A stretch of DNA of 37,404 nt, taken from positions 1 to 37,404 of the forward strand of contig JAFYHA010000022.1 of the NCBI GenBank assembly GCA_017539425.1. The letters run 5' to 3'. This stretch comes from Clostridia bacterium. GTDB lineage: Bacteria > Bacillota > Clostridia > Oscillospirales > CAG-272. Position numbers and translations under genes: made by a program. The notes beneath the pieces were generated by a model that did no database searches, had not been told where the DNA came from, and saw only the letters and a program-made list of their open reading frames with translations. Below, in pieces: positions 31,504 to 37,404 of this stretch (positions within the stretch are counted from its first letter, which is position 1; each line of letters opens with the position of its first letter).

Positions 31504-32238
31504 TCACAATCCGTACTTGAGATTCATTCTTTCCAGCTTTTTCCCGATCGGATACCCTAAAAGCAGCAGAAAGATTAGATTGGAGCCCATATAGATTCCC
31601 GTCATAGGAAGAGCGCTCACGAAATAGAACCAGTAGCGGCTGGCCTCCAGAGTACCGTCCGTCACAAGAGACGTCCATACGTCCATCATCATGGAATACG
31701 CAAGGCCGGCCAGGAGCCCGTATATCAGCCATGACCACCGGTTTTTCTTGAAGACGTTGGCCAGCAGGGCGGCCCCAAGCCCGATCATGCCCCAGGTCAG
31801 CATCTGAAAAGGAGTCCAAGGGCCCTGCCCAAAATACAGGTTGGACAGGATGGCGCTGAGAGCACCGCACATGAATCCGCATTCCATCCCCATATAGGTG
31901 CCTGCGATGATGACCATCGCCGTGACCGGCTTGAAGAACGGAACCCAGTAGAACGCGATCCGCCCGAACACGGACAGTGCGACCATAACGGACAGCAATA
32001 CCAGTTTATACACACTGATCCGGCTTTTTTCAAACACAAAGAAGAACGGAATCATGGAGACCAGCAGCACGGCAGCGGAAATCCACAGGTACCACCGTTC
32101 CCGGAAGATCACGATCCCTCCGATCACGATCAGGGGAATCAGCCCGAAATACAGGACATACCGGATCCAACCAGGCACTTTCCCTTTGGGCGTCTGTTCC
32201 GTGGACGTCTCCGTCCGTTCGGCATCAGGATCCATCAT
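31504..32238 (-). CDS. ECF transporter S component (substrate-binding membrane protein)
   Basis: 244 residues. A charged N-terminal tail (to about residue 22) is followed by about seven hydrophobic segments. YLFGQ-like NLYFGQGPWTPFQMLTWGMIGLGAALL and the preceding ECGFMCGALSAILSNLYFG are typical of ECF S components of the CbrT-like group (cobalamin-type vitamins). The substrate is inferred, not shown. AAGGAGAG lies eight bases upstream. The gene overlaps the ecfA stop by 14 bases and is last in ecfT-ecfA-ecfS. No terminator is obvious before the rplU promoter. Confidence 0.82.
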   Translation of the reverse strand: MMDPDAERTETSTEQTPKGKVPGWIRYVLYFGLIPLIVIGGIVIFRERWYLWISAAVLLVSMIPFFFVFEKSRISVYKLVLLSVMVALSVFGRIAFYWVPFFKPVTAMVIIAGTYMGMECGFMCGALSAILSNLYFGQGPWTPFQMLTWGMIGLGAALLANVFKKNRWSWLIYGLLAGLAYSMMMDVWTSLVTDGTLEASRYWFYFVSALPMTGIYMGSNLIFLLLLGYPIGKKLERMNLKYGL

Positions 32239-33907
32239 GGAGTCTCTCCTTTCTGCCGAGTTCTTCCGCCAGATCCTCTGGCGTTACGCAGTCCTCAAAC
32301 CAGCCCCTGGAAATCCTGGCCGCAGCCGTCGTATAGAACCGGTTCGTAGAGAAGAACCGTTTCGGAGAAATCCCTTCGGTCAGCTTTCCGTCAAAGGCCA
32401 GCATACACGTATCTGCGGCCTTCGCGCAGAACTCAACGTCATGGGATACCATCACAACTGTCAGTCCCCGGGATTTGAGTCCGGTCAGCAACTCGGAAAG
32501 TTGTGCCTTGGACCGTGAATCCAGACCTTTGGTCGGTTCATCGAGCAGGAGGATCCTGGGTTCGCCCAAAAGGATTTTGACCAGTGCGCACTTCTGAAGT
32601 TCCCCTCCGGACAGATCCGCGGGATGGCGGCCCCATAGGGTTTCCGGCACACCGATCTCTTCCGCAAGGGCGCGGATGATCTCGTCTGCCCTGCCCTTCC
32701 GGTCCGTATCCCGGAGCATAAGTTTCCAGTCGTCCAGGACAGTGTCTTTCAAGAATACCAGACCGGGAGCCTGCGGAAGATAGGAGACCATCGACCTGTG
32801 CCGGTCACCGGACTTATATTGGTCCGGGCGCTTTCCAAACCATTTCACGACTCCCTTGTAGGGGTGGAGCACACCGGCCATAACCATCATGGCCGTGGTT
32901 TTTCCGCATCCGTTTCCGCCCAGGATCGCGGTCAGGCGACCCTCATTGAACGCCGCCGAAAAACCGGACAGGACATCCGGGGTCTTCCGCTCATACCGGA
33001 ACCAGACGTCCTTGAGTTCCATCGCGACCGCAGCCCCTTCCGCGGTTTCCGCACCTGCAGACTCCGCACATTTCTCCGAAGCGGGTGAAAAAGTGGTCTC
33101 CATCCACTTCCGTCCCTCGCGGACAGACATCGGGCATTCTCCCCTTCCCTTGCTCCGGAGGAAAACCTGTGCGGCTGCGGGAAGCGCGTCAAGTGCTCCA
33201 TATTCCGCCATCTGCGGGCAGATCTCCCGCGGCGTTCCCTCAGCGGCCAGACGTCCGCCATCCAAATACCAGACCCGGTCTGCTAGCGGAAACAGTTCCT
33301 GAAGCCTGTGCTCGGAAATCACGACCGTGACCCCGAGTTCCCTGTTGATCCGGAAAAGCGTGGATATGAAATGGTCCGCAGCAATCGGGTCGAGTTGTGC
33401 GGTCGGCTCGTCCAGAAGAATCACCTCTGGATCCATGACCATCACAGCAGCCAGATTCAGCAGCTGCTTCTGGCCGCCGGACAGAACCGCAGTCTTTTCC
33501 CGGTACCAGGATGTGATCCCGAAGAAATTGGCCATCTCACCGACCCGGGTCCGGATCTCCGTGCTGGGAACGCCCAGATTTTCCAAACCGAATGCCAGTT
33601 CATGCCAGACCTCGTCCGTGACGATCTGTACGTCCGGATTCTGCATGACAAACCCGATTCCGCACGACCGTTCACGCAGATCCAGCGTATCCGGCCTCTT
33701 TCCCTTGAAAAGGATCTCTCCGGTCTGTTCCCCCTTGGGCGCAAGATCGGATTTCCATAACTTCAAAAGGGTGGTCTTCCCGCCTCCGGATGGGCCGCAG
33801 AGCACATAGAATCCGCCTGTTTCCGCCCGGAGGCTGATGTCCTTCAAGGCCGGAACCGTCATGCCTGGATATGTAAATGTCAGATTTTTTGTCTCAAGGA
33901 TTTCCAA
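32225..33907 (-). CDS. ecfA: Energy-coupling factor ATPase, two ABC domains fused (EcfA-EcfA')
   Basis: 560 residues starting with TTG 33907 (AGGAG ten bases upstream). The first ABC domain has GPSGGGKTT (38-46), LSGGQKQLLNLA and ILLDEPTAQLD. The second (from about residue 305) has GGNGCGKTT, LSGGELQKCALVK and LLLDEPTKGLD. Linker residues about 265-295 are Glu/Ala-rich. In most Firmicutes the two ATPases are separate genes, so this is the fused form. It couples ATP use to vitamin uptake with the adjacent T and S components. It overlaps ecfT by 28 bases. Confidence 0.93.
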   Translation of the reverse strand: MEILETKNLTFTYPGMTVPALKDISLRAETGGFYVLCGPSGGGKTTLLKLWKSDLAPKGEQTGEILFKGKRPDTLDLRERSCGIGFVMQNPDVQIVTDEVWHELAFGLENLGVPSTEIRTRVGEMANFFGITSWYREKTAVLSGGQKQLLNLAAVMVMDPEVILLDEPTAQLDPIAADHFISTLFRINRELGVTVVISEHRLQELFPLADRVWYLDGGRLAAEGTPREICPQMAEYGALDALPAAAQVFLRSKGRGECPMSVREGRKWMETTFSPASEKCAESAGAETAEGAAVAMELKDVWFRYERKTPDVLSGFSAAFNEGRLTAILGGNGCGKTTAMMVMAGVLHPYKGVVKWFGKRPDQYKSGDRHRSMVSYLPQAPGLVFLKDTVLDDWKLMLRDTDRKGRADEIIRALAEEIGVPETLWGRHPADLSGGELQKCALVKILLGEPRILLLDEPTKGLDSRSKAQLSELLTGLKSRGLTVVMVSHDVEFCAKAADTCMLAFDGKLTEGISPKRFFSTNRFYTTAAARISRGWFEDCVTPEDLAEELGRKERLHDGS

Positions 33908-34815
33908 CGGATCACATCTCCTATCTCAATCAGGAACGGCACAAAGGCCAGAATTCCAAATGCGGCATACCCCGCTATCGCTATCGGATCTGTCTGAAGC
34001 TCCTGCATGGTCGGATAATACGCATACTCCATCCGGCCCATAGCCGCGGCTACGGCCACGGTTGCGGTCAGGATCAGCACGGCAGCGGTCAGTATCCAGT
34101 CCTCTGCGGTCATGTGGTATTCGGAATAATTCTTTCTTCCCTTCAGACCATATCCCCTTGCCCGCATGGATGCCGCCATTCCGATGGATGTCTCCATGGC
34201 CCAGGTGACCAGCGCTGAAAACTGGGACGCCGCCGCCCGCACCCCTTCGGATTCGCATCCGATCGCTTTCTGTGTTCTGCGAATGCTTTTCCACCTGGCG
34301 ATCATGAGCGGGAAAAACCGCAGTGCGCAGGTCAGGACCAGCGAGGCTTTGGGAATCATACCTCCCAGTAAGAACATCATTCGGTTCGTTGTCATGACCG
34401 TATTCCAGACCCGGCACCACAGGATCACGCCCATCATCAGAAGGGCGTCGAACAAACCGTAGTACAGAGCCTCCACGGAGATCGGATTGCCGTTCAGGAA
34501 AAACAGCACCGACTGTCCGCGCTGGGAAATCAGCGGATTGGTCAGTACAATTCCCAGTCCGAGAAACAGCGTCCATAGATAATAGCCCATTCCGTTTTTT
34601 GTGTGACGGAGCATCAGCGCCATACAAAGTCCGGATACAAACAGCGTTGCATGAAGCACCGGATTGGCTAAAAAGATCGGCAGCAGCGCCACACAAAGGA
34701 ACAGTAACGCCGCAACGGCTGGATGGAACCGTTCGATCCCGGTTCCGGCTTTATCCCGGAAGGAAACAGGCGGAAATGCCTTTTCACCGGAAAACCCGTC
34801 TCGAGTTCTTCTCAT
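33880..34815 (-). CDS. ecfT: Energy-coupling factor transmembrane protein EcfT
   Basis: 311 residues from ATG 34815 (GGAGG ten bases upstream). Hydrophobic segments at about 30-75 and 105-140 are followed by the cytoplasmic coupling region with SMRARGYGLKGRKNY (the family A-R-G motif) and RTQKAIGCESEGVR. Two further membrane segments lie near the C-terminus. It forms the membrane scaffold that binds both ATPase domains. It starts 25 bases after the first CorC-type gene, so all five right-edge genes may share one transcript. Confidence 0.9.
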   Translation of the reverse strand: MRRTRDGFSGEKAFPPVSFRDKAGTGIERFHPAVAALLFLCVALLPIFLANPVLHATLFVSGLCMALMLRHTKNGMGYYLWTLFLGLGIVLTNPLISQRGQSVLFFLNGNPISVEALYYGLFDALLMMGVILWCRVWNTVMTTNRMMFLLGGMIPKASLVLTCALRFFPLMIARWKSIRRTQKAIGCESEGVRAAASQFSALVTWAMETSIGMAASMRARGYGLKGRKNYSEYHMTAEDWILTAAVLILTATVAVAAAMGRMEYAYYPTMQELQTDPIAIAGYAAFGILAFVPFLIEIGDVIRWKSLRQKI

Positions 34816-34839
34816 GAAATCTGCACCTCCGCCATAACT

Positions 34840-36123
34840 CTATTCCTCTGTATCCTCTTCCTTCGGGGAAACGGTAACCAGCAGTTTTGTGACACGCATG
34901 TTTTGCATGGATTCGACCTTGACCGTCAGGTTTTCATAGGTAAACACGTCTCCGGTATGCGGGTTGGCTTCCAGCATTTCGACGGCCCACCCGCCCATAG
35001 TCGTATACTCGCAGGTAAAATCGTGTGCGTCAAACTCGATTTCCTCAAAAAAGTCCTCAATGGACATATTCCCGTCCACACGGTAGCGGTTATCGCCCAG
35101 GTCCTCGCATTCTTCCACGATTACATCGTATTCGTCCCAAATGTTCCCCACGAGTTCTTCCAGAATATCCTCCATCGTGACGATACCCATCGTTCCGCCG
35201 AATTCGTCAATCACGATTGCCATATGCGTATGGCGAGCACGCATCATGGAAAGTGCGGCCGGGAGTTTCATAGTCTTATGCATCAGGCAGGGCGGAAGCA
35301 GAATACTGCGCAATGTAAATCCGCTGTTGTCTGATGCCTTCGCGATCACTCGGTAGAACTGATTGAGATACAGTACGCCTATGATATTGTCGATGCTGTC
35401 CTCATAGACCGGGATCCTGGAAAAGCGGGAAGCTGAAATGATCTTCGCATTCTTCTCCAGGTCATCTGAAATATCGATGGACACGACATCCTTGCGGGGG
35501 GTCATGATCTCATAAACCGTCGTATCCTTGAAGTCCAGGGTGGACTGGAGCATTTCTCCCTGCGCCTCGTCGATCACGCCCTCTTCCTCGACCGTGTCGA
35601 TGATCGTCTCCAGGTCTTTCTCCGTAACGGTCGGATCGTCATCCTTCTGGTCCTTCTTCCAGATCTTTCTCAACAGATTGACCAGTCCCATGACCAGAAA
35701 CGTCAGAGGCTTGAAGATGATCATCAGGATCCAGATCGGATAGGCGGAAAAGCAGGCAAAGGCCTCCGGGAACCGTTTGGCGAGCAATTTGGGCGTCGTT
35801 TCACCGAAAATCAGGATCAGGATCGTCATCACCAGCGTGGAGACCACAGTCGCGACAGACTCGCTCCAGGCGGTTGACAGGAACAGCACCGTCATGCATG
35901 TCGAAGCCGCGATGTTGACCAGATTATTCCCGATCAGGATCATGGACAGTGTATCCGTAAAATGATCACGGATCCGCAGAGCCAGGGCGGCAGCCTTGCT
36001 TCCCTCCTCCTGCCGTTTTTTCAAACGGAGCACATTAGCGTAGTTGAAGGCCATTTCGGATGCGGAAAACCAGGCAGACAGCAGGATCATCAGAATCGTG
36101 ATCGCGATATAGACGGCTGTCAT
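34840..36123 (-). CDS. CNNM/CorC-type hemolysin-family membrane protein (copy 1)
   Basis: 427 residues. An N-terminal DUF21 membrane domain (about 1-190) has ILLSAWFSASEMAF and IGNNLVNIAAST. Two CBS domains follow (about 205-330) with EIMTPRKDVVSID and TMGIVTMEDILEELVGNIWDEYD, then a C-terminal CorC_HlyC domain (about 340-420) starting RYRVDGNMSIEDF. Members are linked to Mg2+/cobalt handling. Its ATG overlaps the stop of copy 2 (ATGA). The frame is intact. Confidence 0.92.
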   Translation of the reverse strand: MTAVYIAITILMILLSAWFSASEMAFNYANVLRLKKRQEEGSKAAALALRIRDHFTDTLSMILIGNNLVNIAASTCMTVLFLSTAWSESVATVVSTLVMTILILIFGETTPKLLAKRFPEAFACFSAYPIWILMIIFKPLTFLVMGLVNLLRKIWKKDQKDDDPTVTEKDLETIIDTVEEEGVIDEAQGEMLQSTLDFKDTTVYEIMTPRKDVVSIDISDDLEKNAKIISASRFSRIPVYEDSIDNIIGVLYLNQFYRVIAKASDNSGFTLRSILLPPCLMHKTMKLPAALSMMRARHTHMAIVIDEFGGTMGIVTMEDILEELVGNIWDEYDVIVEECEDLGDNRYRVDGNMSIEDFFEEIEFDAHDFTCEYTTMGGWAVEMLEANPHTGDVFTYENLTVKVESMQNMRVTKLLVTVSPKEEDTEE

Positions 36124-37404
36124 GAACGATCACCGCCTTTCGCGGAATCCGAATCCGGATTGTCCGTGTCGATATAGAAAATCACCTTCCGGATGACGCC
36201 ATCCTCAATTTCGCTGACCGTGATCTGCAGATTCCGGTAGGCAAAAGAGTCGTCTTCCTCCGGATCCCTGCCCAGATTCTCAATGACCCAGTCCCGAACG
36301 CTCATACTCAGGATCCGGTAATCCCGCGAACGGTATTTCATCCGGGACAGGACCTCGCCTACGCTCAACTCGGCGTTGACCTCAAAATGATTGCCGCCTT
36401 TTTTGATGAAGTTCTGGTCAACCACGTCGCTTTCGTCAAAGATCTCTCCGACAAGTTCCTCCAGAATGTCCTCCACAGTGATGAGACCTACCGCACGGTC
36501 GTTCTTATCCAGCACGATCGCCATGGTAAACTTCTGTTCGCGCATGATTTCCATACAATCATGGATAAACGCAATATCCCGCACATAAAACGGCATCAGC
36601 ATCAGTTTTCGGATCGGAAAGCGAGGATTCTGCAGATAGCGGCGCATAAACGAACGCATCGGAAGGATTCCCAGCACCCTGTCCAGAGATCCGTCACAGA
36701 TCGGGAGTCTGGACACATTATGGTTCTCGATAATCTCCAGGATCTCCTCGTTCGTCATATGGATGTCAGCATAGATGATATCCGGACGCATGGTCATAAT
36801 ATCCGATACTTCCGTGTTGCCGTATTCCAGCGCGGATTTGAACAGATCTGTCTGTTCCTCGTTCAATACGCCTTCCTCTTCCGCTGTATCCGCGATATCA
36901 TAGAGTTCTTCCTCGGTGATCGAGGGTTGCTCCTCGCCCTTGAACAGGCGGGAGATGGCTTTTCCCAATGCATTGAGCGCCACAGCAAGCGGTTTGAAGA
37001 CTTTCATAATGATCCTCAAGCCCGGCGCATACATCCTGGCCAGAGTGTCAGGCCGGTCATTGGCCAGCGCTTTGGGAATCATTTCGCTGAACAGGAAAAA
37101 CAGCAAAGTGGTGACCAGCGTGCACAGCACGGTCACCGTTTCGGATGAAATATTGCCGAGTCTGCCGGAAACCATCAGATGCGTAAACACAAGTGTGGCC
37201 ACGGAGGAACCCGCCACGCCGGCCAGGTTGTTCCCGATCAGCAGCGTGGTGATGGCACGTTCAAAATTGTTTGAAATAAACAGCGCAGCTTTGGCGCGGC
37301 GCTTCCCTTCGTCCGCTTCGGCTTTGATGCGGATCCGGTTCATCGCCGAAAACGCGCTTTCCGCGGAGGAAAAATAAGCCCTGATGAGGACAAGCAGTCC
37401 GAAA
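36120..37404 (-). CDS. CNNM/CorC-type membrane protein (copy 2, 5' end beyond the window)
   Basis: Partial: 427 residues are visible and the frame is open to the right edge. The visible start continues upstream of the internal ATG at 37343 as FGLLVLIRAYFSSAESAFSA, the expected DUF21 first membrane helix, so that ATG is not the start. DUF21 (to about 190), a CBS pair (DIMTMRPDIIYADI, AVGLITVEDILEELVGEIFDESD) and a CorC_HlyC C-terminus (NHFEVNAELSVGEV) follow. It is clearly a paralogue of copy 1 and translationally coupled to it. Confidence 0.92.
   Translation of the reverse strand, partial: FGLLVLIRAYFSSAESAFSAMNRIRIKAEADEGKRRAKAALFISNNFERAITTLLIGNNLAGVAGSSVATLVFTHLMVSGRLGNISSETVTVLCTLVTTLLFFLFSEMIPKALANDRPDTLARMYAPGLRIIMKVFKPLAVALNALGKAISRLFKGEEQPSITEEELYDIADTAEEEGVLNEEQTDLFKSALEYGNTEVSDIMTMRPDIIYADIHMTNEEILEIIENHNVSRLPICDGSLDRVLGILPMRSFMRRYLQNPRFPIRKLMLMPFYVRDIAFIHDCMEIMREQKFTMAIVLDKNDRAVGLITVEDILEELVGEIFDESDVVDQNFIKKGGNHFEVNAELSVGEVLSRMKYRSRDYRILSMSVRDWVIENLGRDPEEDDSFAYRNLQITVSEIEDGVIRKVIFYIDTDNPDSDSAKGGDRS

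Noticed and set aside
1-37404. CRISPR array, prophage, insertion sequence or toxin-antitoxin module
   Set aside because: No regularly spaced repeats, transposase, integrase or phage structural genes, and no small paired toxin/antitoxin genes were found.

Overview
The window looks like chromosomal DNA of a Gram-positive Clostridia-type bacterium (Firmicutes/Bacillota) of fairly high GC content. The grounds are an Alu-containing SRP RNA upstream of a dnaX-ybaB-recR block, an rplU-prp-rpmA operon whose L27 carries the cleavable LQFF-A leader, strong AGGAGG ribosome binding sites, and many SigA-type promoters with exact 17-base spacers. No phage, insertion sequence or CRISPR array is visible. Most of the window is housekeeping and transport. 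UGA is used as a genuine stop in several intact genes, so the standard code applies.

Left part (1-8,800), all on the minus strand. SRP RNA, a TIM-barrel sugar isomerase, dnaX, ybaB/ebfC, recR and a DraG-family ADP-ribosylglycohydrolase run in one direction to a terminator at 231-260. Beyond that terminator, the first 86 bases repeat an internal piece of the ADP-ribosylglycohydrolase gene, an odd junction. Upstream, ilvE (with a clear promoter) and a lipoprotein solute-binding protein form a second unit. A VanZ-like gene follows whose reading frame is interrupted by one in-frame TGA.

Middle (8,800-21,700). On the plus strand a membrane-anchored protein of unknown function and an MFS transporter share a bidirectional terminator with a convergent five-gene minus-strand unit: a CrtI/RetSat-like FAD oxidoreductase, a flavin/2Fe-2S reductase, a mutarotase-like protein, MscL and a YegP-type DUF1508 protein. 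tRNA-Leu(UAA) and an unusual initiator tRNA-Met follow with their own promoter and terminator, then a GH127 glycosidase-like gene. asnS, a pduO-type adenosyltransferase gene broken by a one-base frameshift, and a small membrane protein lie on the minus strand.

Right part (21,700-37,404). A beta-lactamase-fold serine hydrolase is divergent from the membrane protein. It is followed by a complete potABCD spermidine/putrescine importer operon (plus strand). On the minus strand are dxs, the rplU-prp-rpmA operon with a structured leader, an ECF vitamin transporter (ecfT, fused double ecfA, S component), and two tandem CNNM/CorC-type membrane proteins, the second cut by the window edge.

The points most worth a second look are the TGA-interrupted VanZ gene, the frameshifted pduO, the FAD oxidoreductase plus 2Fe-2S reductase cassette with MscL/YegP downstream, the SD-hairpin-ATG arrangement of asnS, the atypical initiator tRNA, and the 86-base duplication at the left edge. 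I did not find a clearly new defence or mobile system.
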